Under the pieces are notes generated by a model. That model saw only the letters and a list, made by a program, of their open reading frames with translations, was not told the DNA's origin and did not search any database. From positions 1-7,100 of the forward strand of contig JALVUB010000176.1 of assembly GCA_027023915.1 (NCBI GenBank): a stretch of DNA of 7,100 nucleotides, written 5' to 3'. The stretch is from Sedimenticola sp. (GTDB taxonomy: Bacteria > Pseudomonadota > Gammaproteobacteria > Chromatiales > Chromatiaceae). Below, in pieces: positions 1 to 6,646 of this stretch; positions within the stretch are counted from its first letter, which is position 1; each line of letters opens with the position of its first letter. The translations under genes and the position numbers were made by a program.

Positions 1-231
1 CTCCTGACCCTGGCGCGGCTGAGGCAGGCGGGCTATCGCGCGGTAATTCTTTTTGCCCTTAACAGGCCTGAAGGCGACTTTTTCCGGCCCGCCGATGAGG
101 TGGACCCGGCTTATGGCCGCGTTCTGCGCGAGGTCGTTGCGGCGGGGGTGGAGGTGATTGCCCTGCGTATCCGCCATGGCCCCCGCGCCATGGATGCAGC
201 GGAAGAGGTGCCGGTGGTGCTGGATCAGTAA
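1..231 (+). CDS. sfsA: SfsA C-terminal part (sugar fermentation stimulation protein), 5'-truncated
   Basis: The reading frame is open from base 1 and ends at TAA 229-231, giving the last 76 residues of a family of about 230 residues; the start lies outside the window. The stretch FRPADEVDPAYGRVLREV followed by AAGVEVIALRIR and a terminal PVVLDQ is the typical end of SfsA proteins. SfsA was found in E. coli as a factor that raises maltose gene expression in a crp* background and has been described as DNA-binding; its biochemical role is not settled. The 3' end overlaps the 3' end of the convergent cAMP phosphodiesterase gene by 7 bp, so there is no room for a separate terminator. The family call is firm; the function is known only loosely for the whole family. 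Confidence 0.9.
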   Translation, partial: LLTLARLRQAGYRAVILFALNRPEGDFFRPADEVDPAYGRVLREVVAAGVEVIALRIRHGPRAMDAAEEVPVVLDQ

Positions 232-1031
232 CCGGTGGCGTTGGCCACCAACCCCATTGGCACTGTCTGGAGTTGTTTTACCTCGCTGGTGATGGCGCCG
301 TCCGGGTGCAGCACCAGCCGCCGCCAGCCCGGCGGTTCCATGGCGAGTTCGAACTTTTTGGTGCCGGGCGTGAATTGCACGCAGGTGGAGGGAGTGCCGA
401 AAAGTTGCAGATGGTCGAGTCGTCCTTCCCAGGCGTGATGGATGTGGCCCCAGACGATTCCCTTTACTTTTGAATTGTTGCGCGCCAGTTCCAGCAGCAC
501 ACCACCGTTCACCAGGCCGATGCGGTCAAGCCAGGGGGTGCCCACCGCCAGGGGGTGGTGGTGGACGAAGAGCAACAGATGGCGTGATTCCTTTTCCAGC
601 AGCGCGTCCAGCCGTTCCAGCTCGGCGTGGTGCAGATAGCCCTTGCTGTCGCCGTTGTAGTGGCTGTCGAGGAACACTAGGCACCAGTTGCCGATGGTCA
701 TGGCGCCACCCACCTGGATGCCCTGGGTAGGCAGAATGGCGTTCATGGTGGCCGGGTTGTCGTGGTTGCCCGGCAGCGCGGCCCGCCGGCAATCGAGCCG
801 GTTGAGAATGCCGGCAAGGCGGCTGTAGCCCTCGGGGGAGCCGTCGTGAACCAGATCGCCCGTGGCGACCATCACGTCGGGTTGATCTGGCGTGGCGGTC
901 ACCGCCGCTACCACCTGTTCCAGGCTCTCCTGCGTGTTGACCCCCAACAGGCGGTGGCTTGGATTCTGGTGGAGATGGCAGTCGGTGAGTTGAAGAAGAT
1001 GAATGTCACTGCCGGCGTGCGGAAATTTCAT
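225..1031 (-). CDS. cpdA: 3',5'-cyclic-AMP phosphodiesterase CpdA
   Basis: This is a cytoplasmic calcineurin-like metallophosphoesterase predicted to hydrolyse cAMP to AMP and so damp CRP signalling. All metal-binding blocks are visible: D17 and H19 in QLTDCHL, GD at 58-59, GNHD at 88-91, HHHP at 157-160 and GHIHH at 195-199. Family-specific stretches agree with E. coli CpdA: LLGVNTQES near residue 28, TPSTCVQF near 213, PGWRRLVLHPDG near 234 and a terminal GY. The 268-residue length is close to the E. coli protein (about 275). The ATG at 1031 is preceded by AGGCGG about 7 bases upstream, a plausible ribosome site. It reads away from fabA across a 91-bp gap (1032-1122) in which I see no convincing promoter or terminator. 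Its 3' end overlaps that of sfsA. No signal peptide or membrane segment is seen. Confidence 0.93.
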   Translation of the reverse strand: MKFPHAGSDIHLLQLTDCHLHQNPSHRLLGVNTQESLEQVVAAVTATPDQPDVMVATGDLVHDGSPEGYSRLAGILNRLDCRRAALPGNHDNPATMNAILPTQGIQVGGAMTIGNWCLVFLDSHYNGDSKGYLHHAELERLDALLEKESRHLLLFVHHHPLAVGTPWLDRIGLVNGGVLLELARNNSKVKGIVWGHIHHAWEGRLDHLQLFGTPSTCVQFTPGTKKFELAMEPPGWRRLVLHPDGAITSEVKQLQTVPMGLVANATGY

Positions 1032-1122
1032 GGTTTGGCCGCCTGACTGGTCTAGTCCTTGTAACCCTAACGCTCAACCCGCGCTTTGATAAGTAACTTG
1101 TTTCCACTGTGTGAACCGGTGC

Positions 1123-1641
1123 TCAGAAACCGTCCGTGGATGTGAACAGGCCCACACGAAGATCCCTGGCGGTGTAGATCTCGCGGCCGTCCACCTCCAG
1201 CCGGCCATCGGCGATGCCGAGCACCAGCTTGCGGGCGATGATCCGCTTGATGTCGATGGTATAGCTCACCTTGTCGGCGCTGGGAAGCACCTGGCCGGTG
1301 AACTTCACCTCGCCCACCCCCAGGGCGCGGCCGTGGCCGGGATGGCCGAGCCAGCCAAGGTAGAAGCCCACCATCTGCCACATGGCGTCGAGCCCCAGGC
1401 AGCCGGGCATCACCGGGTCGCCGGGAAAGTGGCATTCGAAGAACCAGAGGCCGGGGTCGATGTCCAGCTCGGCGGTGATGATCCCCTTGCCGTGGGCGCC
1501 CCCCTCTTCGCTGATGTGGGTGATGCGGTCCATCATCAGCATGTTGTCGGTGGGGAGCTGGGCGTTACCGGGTCCGAACAGCTCCCCGTGGCCGCACTTG
1601 ATGAGGTCTTCCTTGTCGTAGGCGTTCTTGCGTTTGGTCAT
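1123..1641 (-). CDS. fabA: 3-hydroxydecanoyl-ACP dehydratase/isomerase FabA
   Basis: FabA dehydrates 3-hydroxydecanoyl-ACP and isomerises trans-2- to cis-3-decenoyl-ACP, the branch point of anaerobic unsaturated fatty acid synthesis. The protein is 172 residues, the same length as E. coli FabA. The hot-dog fold active site is intact: H71 in ECHFPGDPVMPGCLGLDAMW and D85 in the same block (His70/Asp84 in the numbering without Met). LGVGEVKFTGQVLP near residue 106 and the ending RDLRVGLF are also typical. The start ATG overlaps the proS stop as ATGA, and GGAGAG lies at 1653-1658, 11 bases upstream, inside the proS coding end, so translational coupling to proS is likely. The usual partner fabB is not adjacent. 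FabZ is excluded because the sequence is long and FabA-like throughout. Confidence 0.96.
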   Translation of the reverse strand: MTKRKNAYDKEDLIKCGHGELFGPGNAQLPTDNMLMMDRITHISEEGGAHGKGIITAELDIDPGLWFFECHFPGDPVMPGCLGLDAMWQMVGFYLGWLGHPGHGRALGVGEVKFTGQVLPSADKVSYTIDIKRIIARKLVLGIADGRLEVDGREIYTARDLRVGLFTSTDGF

Positions 1642-3350
1642 GTTCTGTTCAACTCTCCAGTCAGGTACCCCACCACCTCATCCAGCGGCACCATTTCGTT
1701 CTCCCCGGCGGTGCGGGGGCGCACCTCCACCTTGCCCTCTTTCAGGCCGCGCTCGCCCACCACCACCCGCCAGGGGATGCCGATGAGCTCGCAGTCGGCG
1801 AACATCACCCCCGGGCGCAGGTCGCGGTCGTCCAGCAGCACCTCGATGCCGGCGGCCTGCATTTGGGTGTAGAGCCTCTCCACCGCCTCGCGCACCGCCG
1901 CCGATTTCTTCATCTGCATCGGCAGCAGGGCCACCTGGAAAGGGGCGATGGCGGCGGGCCAGACGATCCCCTTGTCGTCGTGGTGCTGCTCGATGGCGGC
2001 GCCCACCACGCGCGAGACGCCGATGCCGTAGCAGCCCATGATCATGGTCACCGCCTTGCCGTTCTCGTCCAGCACGGTGGCGTCCATCGCCTCGCTGTAT
2101 TTGGTGCCGAGCTGGAAGATGTGGCCCACCTCGATTCCCCGGGCGATGGTGAGCACCCCCTTGCCGTCGGGGCTGGGGTCGCCCTCCACCACGTTGCGCA
2201 GGTCGGCCACCTCGGGCAGGGCCAGGTCCCGCTCCCAGTTGATGCCGAACCAGTGCTTGCCGTCGATGTTGGCGCCGGCGGCGAAGTCGGCCAGCACCGC
2301 CACCGAGCGGTCGACGATCATGGGGATGGGCAGTTTCACCGGGCCGAGGGAGCCGGGGCCGGCGCCCACCGCGGCACGGATCTCCTCCTCGGAAGCGAAG
2401 CGCAACGGGCTGGCCACCTGGGGCAGCTTGGCGGCCTTGACCTCGTTGAGCTCGTGGTCGCCACGCACCAGCAGGGCCACCAGGCCGCCGTCGGCCCCTT
2501 CCACCACCAGGGTCTTGACGGTCTGCTCGATGGGGATGTCGAACTGCTCCACCAGCTCGGCGATGGTCCTGGCGTCGGGGGTGTCCACCAGCTCCAGCTC
2601 CTTCGACGGCTCGGGCCGCTCGTTGCGGTCGGGGAGGGCCTCGGCCAGCTCCACGTTGGCGGCGTAGTCGCTGTCGGTGGAGAAGGCGATGGCATCCTCG
2701 CCGGTGTCGGCCAGCACATGGAACTCGTGGGAGGCGCTGCCGCCGATGGCGCCGGTGTCGGCGGCCACGGCGCGGAACGCCAGGCCGCAGCGCCGGAAGA
2801 TGCGACAGTAGGCCTCGTGCATGGCCTGGTAGGTCTGGTCCAGGGAGGCCTGGTCGAGGTGGAAGGAGTAGGCGTCCTTCATGACGAACTCACGCGCGCG
2901 CATGACGCCGAAGCGGGGGCGGATCTCGTCGCGGAACTTGGTCTGGATCTGGTAGAAATTGACCGGGAGCTGGCGGTAGCTCCTGAGCTGGTGGCGCGCC
3001 AGGTCGGTGATGATCTCCTCGTGGGTGGGGCCGAGGCAGAACTCCCTGTTGTGGCGGTCGTGGAAGCGCAGCAGTTCGGGGCCGTACTGCTCCCAGCGGC
3101 CCGACTCCCGCCACAGCTCGGCGGGCTGGACCACCGGCATCAGCAGTTCCAGGGCGCCGGCGCGGTCCATCTCCTCGCGCACGATGCGCTCGACCTTGCG
3201 CAGCACGCGCAACCCCAGGGGCAGCCAGGTGTAGAGGCCGGAGGCGAGGCGGCGGATCATGCCGGCGCGCAGCATCAGCCGGTGGCTGGGGATCTCGGCG
3301 TCGGCCGGGGTCTCCTTGAGGGTGTTGAGGGGGAACTGGGAGGTACGCAT
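1638..3350 (-). CDS. proS: Prolyl-tRNA synthetase ProS, bacterial type with editing insert
   Basis: ProS charges tRNA-Pro with proline using ATP. The start chosen is ATG 3348-3350, because MRTSQFPLNTLKETPADAE matches the normal family N-terminus; this gives 570 residues (E. coli has 572). Class II features are present: motif 2 region FRDEIRPRFGVMRAREF (139-155) with the following MKDAYSFH, and motif 3 in GCYGIGVSR (439-447) including C440. Residues of about 220-410 form the YbaK-like insert that deacylates Ala-tRNA-Pro; K279 sits at the position reported as important for editing specificity in the E. coli enzyme. The anticodon-binding domain follows (about 470-565; DDRDLRPGVMFADCELIGIPWRV). 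A GTG at 3392 in frame would add 14 residues rich in Pro and Asn that the family lacks. No strong Shine-Dalgarno precedes the ATG. It heads a proS-fabA pair and is divergent from argG. Confidence 0.96.
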   Translation of the reverse strand: MRTSQFPLNTLKETPADAEIPSHRLMLRAGMIRRLASGLYTWLPLGLRVLRKVERIVREEMDRAGALELLMPVVQPAELWRESGRWEQYGPELLRFHDRHNREFCLGPTHEEIITDLARHQLRSYRQLPVNFYQIQTKFRDEIRPRFGVMRAREFVMKDAYSFHLDQASLDQTYQAMHEAYCRIFRRCGLAFRAVAADTGAIGGSASHEFHVLADTGEDAIAFSTDSDYAANVELAEALPDRNERPEPSKELELVDTPDARTIAELVEQFDIPIEQTVKTLVVEGADGGLVALLVRGDHELNEVKAAKLPQVASPLRFASEEEIRAAVGAGPGSLGPVKLPIPMIVDRSVAVLADFAAGANIDGKHWFGINWERDLALPEVADLRNVVEGDPSPDGKGVLTIARGIEVGHIFQLGTKYSEAMDATVLDENGKAVTMIMGCYGIGVSRVVGAAIEQHHDDKGIVWPAAIAPFQVALLPMQMKKSAAVREAVERLYTQMQAAGIEVLLDDRDLRPGVMFADCELIGIPWRVVVGERGLKEGKVEVRPRTAGENEMVPLDEVVGYLTGELNRT

Positions 3351-3412
3351 TGTTCGATTTGGAGTTCCGGGTTCTGGGTTTCCTCGGGGCACACCGCCCG
3401 CCGGCGTGGCGC

Positions 3413-3437
3413 TGTAGGTCGGGCTTCAGCCCGACAA
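3413..3437 (+). repeat. REP-like palindrome, left copy of an inverted pair
   Basis: The core GTCGGGCTTCAGCCCGAC can form a 7-bp stem with a four-base TTCA loop, preceded by TGTAG. The same 25-base unit occurs in the opposite orientation at 3682-3706 with one mismatch (24/25 identical). Units of this kind (TAGGTCGGGCT...AGCCCGAC) are, from general knowledge, scattered between genes in many gammaproteobacteria and behave like REP/BIME sequences. Confidence 0.85.
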
Positions 3438-3443
3438 CTCCCA

Positions 3444-3671
3444 ATCCGCTTGAAAGCCGACGGCCCGGTGTTCGTAGCGGGACCTCGGCAGCAGGGGTGC
3501 GCCAGACCGAAAATCCAGCGGATTTTCGCAGCTGGCGGACGCCTCGCCATGGATGGCGAGGCTGGACTTTGTAGCGAAGCAGGGATTGCGAAGCTACAAA
3601 GCTGCCGCGGAGCCTACAGGGATGTATTCACGGCGTTCCCGCTACGAACACCGGGGCGGCGGCGCTCGGAA
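3444..3671. repeat. Palindromic intergenic element, copy A (interrupted by 100 bp)
   Basis: The 57 bases 3444-3500 match 5051-5107 (52/57 by eye), and 3601-3671 match 5106-5176 (68/71). Perfect 19-base inverted arms lie at 3464-3482 (CCCGGTGTTCGTAGCGGGA) and 3637-3655. The pairing continues outward for about 8 more bases with two mismatches. An inner stem GGCAGC/GCTGCC lies at 3487-3492 and 3601-3606. Between arm and stem is an asymmetric core, GGATGTATTCACGGCGT at 3620-3636, identical in both copies. The 100 bases 3501-3600 are absent from the other copy. No protein is encoded. Such elements are likely to be mobile or copied non-autonomously, but this window holds no transposase. Confidence 0.85.
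3501..3600. repeat. 100-bp hairpin-rich insert in the loop of copy A
   Basis: This segment is missing from copy B and falls exactly in the loop of the inner GGCAGC/GCTGCC stem, so pairing of the outer layers is not disturbed. It is built from three hairpins: CGCCAG/CTGGCG (3500-3505 with 3532-3537) enclosing CGAAAATCC-AGC-GGATTTTCG (3508-3528); GCCTCGCCAT-GG-ATGGCGAGGC (3541-3562); and CTTTGTAGC/GCTACAAAG (3567-3575 with 3593-3601). The dinucleotide GC borders it on both sides, too short to claim a target-site duplication. It is either an insertion in copy A or a deletion in copy B. Confidence 0.7.
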
Positions 3672-3681
3672 GGCATCACAG

Positions 3682-3706
3682 TTGTCGGGCTGCAGCCCGA
3701 CCTACA
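3682..3706 (-). repeat. REP-like palindrome, right copy, inverted
   Basis: This is the inverted partner of 3413-3437. Its core GTCGGGCTGCAGCCCGAC is a perfect 18-base palindrome. The pair encloses the whole 19-bp-arm element and could base-pair over 25 bases with one mismatch, forming the outermost layer of the nested structure. The second element copy, downstream of argG, has no such flanking pair. Confidence 0.85.
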
Positions 3707-3780
3707 GGCGGTGGTTTTTCATGATCCGACGATTTTCTGACCTGAATGCGCAATTTTAGCCCGAAACCCGGGCCGGGCGG

Positions 3781-3786
3781 TATAAT
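3781..3786 (+). promoter_or_regulatory. Probable -10 element of argG
   Basis: A perfect TATAAT lies 36 bases before the argG ATG, which would give a leader of about 30 bases. No good -35 hexamer is seen at 16-18 bp upstream (AGCCCG region), and there is no extended TGn motif, so the promoter may be weak or activator-dependent. The leader has no clear Shine-Dalgarno sequence. Confidence 0.5.
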
Positions 3787-3821
3787 TCCGTCCTTTCCGT
3801 TTCGACTCATCGGTTGCGGCA

Positions 3822-5042
<1,221 letters not shown>

Positions 5043-5050
5043 GAAAACCT

Positions 5051-5176
5051 ATCCGCTCGAAAGCCGACGTCCCGGTGTTCGTAGCGGGGCTTCGGCAGCA
5101 GGGATGCTGCCGCAGAGCCTACAGGGATGTATTCACGGCGTCCCCGCTACGAACACCGGGGCGGCGGCGCCCGGAA
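5051..5176. repeat. Palindromic intergenic element, copy B (uninterrupted)
   Basis: This is the simple form of the element seen at 3444-3671, starting 8 bases after the argG stop. The perfect 19-base arms are CCCGGTGTTCGTAGCGGGG at 5071-5089 and its complement at 5142-5160. Inside is a tight hairpin, CGGCAGCA-GGGA-TGCTGCCG, at 5093-5112, then the asymmetric core GGATGTATTCACGGCGT at 5125-5141. The innermost arm pair is G-C here (5089/5142) but A-T in copy A (3482/3637), so both copies keep the pair. It lacks the flanking REP pair. Its position in the argG 3' region suggests it could stabilise or end the transcript, but there is no T-run directly after the arms. Confidence 0.85.
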
Positions 5177-5185
5177 AGCGTTGGG

Positions 5186-5208
5186 GCCGTCTGAGCGAGA
5201 GCGGCTTT
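5186..5208 (+). terminator. Weak candidate rho-independent terminator after argG
   Basis: GCCGTCT (5186-5192) can pair with AGA-GCGGC (5198-5205) with one bulged G, followed by only three T residues (5206-5208). The short T-run makes this a weak candidate. It would end argG transcription before the convergent gene whose stop is at 5258. Confidence 0.25.
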
Positions 5209-5257
5209 CCATGATCCGGGAAGAAGCCCCATATCCTTGGGGGTCAGGGATGAGGGT

Positions 5258-6595
5258 TCAATCCGTCCCCGCAATCATCCGCGTCATGCGCACGATCTGG
5301 GGCCAGTCGCTGGTGGTGATGGGCTGGCTGTGGGCGAGATTGTTGCGCAGGGACTCCAGGGCGCGGATCCCCTCCTTGGCTTCCGACTTCGAGTTGAGGG
5401 ACAGCTTGCGGAAATAGTCGGGGTCGCGGATCACCAGATGGCCTTTGTCGGAAAACTGAAGGCAGTCGAGCAGCGACACCTCTTGTCCGCGCCGCCGCCG
5501 TTCCGCCAGAAGCTGCCGCGCTTTTTCCAGCCGTCCCTTGCTCAACAACTTCACCCAGCTTTCGTTGGGCCAACGGTTTTCGATCATCTCCACCAGCCGC
5601 ATCTCCAGCATGGTCATCATGCCGAACAGCCACATGCGCACTACCGGCTTTTCCATCTCGGCGCGGGTGATGATGCCGCCCACCGCGCCCAGCAGGGTTA
5701 CGAAGCACTGGTCATGGCGGGTGAGTACCTCCACCACCTCCGGCATGGTGGCGTCGCCGTTTACCACCTGGTCCGGGCTGAATCTGCGCAAAACCGGTTT
5801 TTGCATGCCCTCCAGCAGGTCGGTGCGGCGCAGATAGCCTTCCACCAGGCCGTTTCTGCGGATGCCCACCACATGGAGGTGGCGCTCCTCCATGCAACTC
5901 AGCAGGGTTTCCGGTGCAGTGTTCCAGTCGAAGGAGTGAAGGGGCTCGGCCAGATCACGGGCGGTGGCCATTTCGTTGAACAGACGCTGAATGCGGCGGT
6001 GGCCAAAACCGAGGGTCCGGATATGCGACGGCTGTTCATCTGCCATTGCCGTCATATCGTCCAGCTGATCGATGCCCAGTTTTTCCCGGCAGCTGTCGAG
6101 CACCTTGCGCGCCCGGCGCAGAAGCTCCGGGTGGCCACGATCCAGCACGTCCAGCAGCGCCGCCATCTCCCGCAGATAGACGCGGGCAAAGCGGGGGTCG
6201 TGCTTGCAGATGTCGCGCGCGTTGTCGATGAGGTCGGCCAGTTTCACCGTCTGCGCCCGCGCCGGGGCCTGGGCCAGGTGGTCTCGGTCCATCGCCTTGC
6301 GCAGCGCGCGGTTGCCGTCCCCCGGCTTGCTCAGGTCGGTGAGCCAGTAAACAAGCTCCGCCACGCCGGGGCCGAAGCGATCCTCAATTTCATGGTGGGT
6401 GGCAGGGGTATCCTCCACCGTGTCGTGCAGCCAGGCGGCGGCCACCATTTCGTCGTCGCCGCCCACCTCGGCCACCAGGGTGGCCACCGCTTTCAGATGC
6501 ACTTCATAGGGCTGATGGCTGTATTTGCGCTTCTGGTCGATGCGTTTGTGCGCGCTGGTGGCAAAGGCGCGGGCGCGTTGGATCAGGTTACTCAT
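5258..6595 (-). CDS. HD (alarmone-hydrolase-like) + CBS pair + HEPN-like C-terminus protein
   Basis: This is a 445-residue soluble protein with three apparent parts. Residues 1-165 resemble the RelA/SpoT hydrolase HD domain: RKYSHQPYEVH (23-33) with H33, HDTVEDT (57-63) with H57, D58, E61 and D62, and KLADLIDNARDI (118-129) with D121 and N125. The spacing is close to that of Rel and MESH1, and the metal and catalytic positions all look intact. There is no synthetase domain. Residues of about 225-315 look like two CBS repeats (HLHVVGIRRNGLVEGYLRR near 239; CFVTLLGAVGGIITRAEM near 297). The remainder (about 316-445) looks mostly helical and ends with LRNNLAHSQ (416-424), an R-N-x3-H motif as in HEPN ribonucleases. 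The substrate could be (p)ppGpp, another alarmone or NADPH; RNase activity is inferred from the motif only. It is convergent with argG and divergent from the DUF523 gene. AGGA lies 14 bases upstream of the ATG, a loose ribosome site. Confidence 0.8.
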   Translation of the reverse strand: MSNLIQRARAFATSAHKRIDQKRKYSHQPYEVHLKAVATLVAEVGGDDEMVAAAWLHDTVEDTPATHHEIEDRFGPGVAELVYWLTDLSKPGDGNRALRKAMDRDHLAQAPARAQTVKLADLIDNARDICKHDPRFARVYLREMAALLDVLDRGHPELLRRARKVLDSCREKLGIDQLDDMTAMADEQPSHIRTLGFGHRRIQRLFNEMATARDLAEPLHSFDWNTAPETLLSCMEERHLHVVGIRRNGLVEGYLRRTDLLEGMQKPVLRRFSPDQVVNGDATMPEVVEVLTRHDQCFVTLLGAVGGIITRAEMEKPVVRMWLFGMMTMLEMRLVEMIENRWPNESWVKLLSKGRLEKARQLLAERRRRGQEVSLLDCLQFSDKGHLVIRDPDYFRKLSLNSKSEAKEGIRALESLRNNLAHSQPITTSDWPQIVRMTRMIAGTD

Positions 6596-6631
6596 GAAAA
6601 CCGCTGAATTCCTGGCTGACGGTTGCTCTCG

Positions 6632-6639
6632 ATTATACT
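6632..6639. promoter_or_regulatory. Overlapping divergent -10 elements
   Basis: In the 51-bp spacer 6596-6646, the bases ATTATACT read as TATAAT on the minus strand (6637 to 6632), facing the HD-CBS gene with a predicted leader of about 30 bases. They also read as TATACT on the plus strand (6634-6639), facing the DUF523 gene. Neither side has a good -35 at 16-18 bp. The plus-strand start point would fall at about 6646-6647, on or next to the ATG. Confidence 0.4.
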
Positions 6640-6646
6640 GGCGCCC

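Larger units (their letters stand above)
3351..3821. other. Divergent proS-argG intergenic region, mostly repeats
   Basis: No credible gene lies here. From the proS side: 3351-3412 is a GC-rich stretch with short near-repeats (AGAACC, GGAACT) and no obvious promoter for proS; 3413-3706 is a nested palindromic element described separately; 3707-3780 is a short unique stretch with a T5 run at 3715-3719; and a TATAAT at 3781-3786 precedes argG. Short open frames that run through the repeat arise because the repeat is free of stops in some frames, and they differ between the two repeat copies outside the repeat itself. Confidence 0.8.

Noticed and set aside
3351..3392. Upstream GTG start for proS adding 14 residues
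   Set aside because: The extra residues are not part of the family and come from a near-repetitive GGAAC-rich stretch; the ATG at 3350 gives the standard N-terminus.
1863..3740. Long open frame of 625 codons on the plus strand opposite proS
   Set aside because: It is rich in Gly, Ala, Val, His and Leu in low-complexity runs, as expected from the antisense of a GC-rich gene, and matches no family I recognise; proS on the other strand is unmistakable.
3739..3758. Possible ArgR box (CTGAAT, 4 bases, AATTTT) upstream of argG
   Set aside because: One half-site fits TGAAT, but the other does not match ATTCA, so it does not stand out from chance.
3553..3759. Small protein shared by both repeat copies (MYSRR(S/P)RYEHRGGGARKA)
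   Set aside because: The shared peptide is simply the translation of the repeat; the sequences diverge immediately outside it, and there is no ribosome site.
5227..5242. CCCCA/TGGGG hairpin as terminator of the HD-CBS gene
   Set aside because: The stem is only 5 bp and no T-run follows on the minus strand.
5237..6607. Open frame of 456 codons on the plus strand opposite the HD-CBS gene
   Set aside because: The His/Gln/Ala/Val-rich composition is typical of an antisense shadow; the minus-strand frame carries intact HD motifs.
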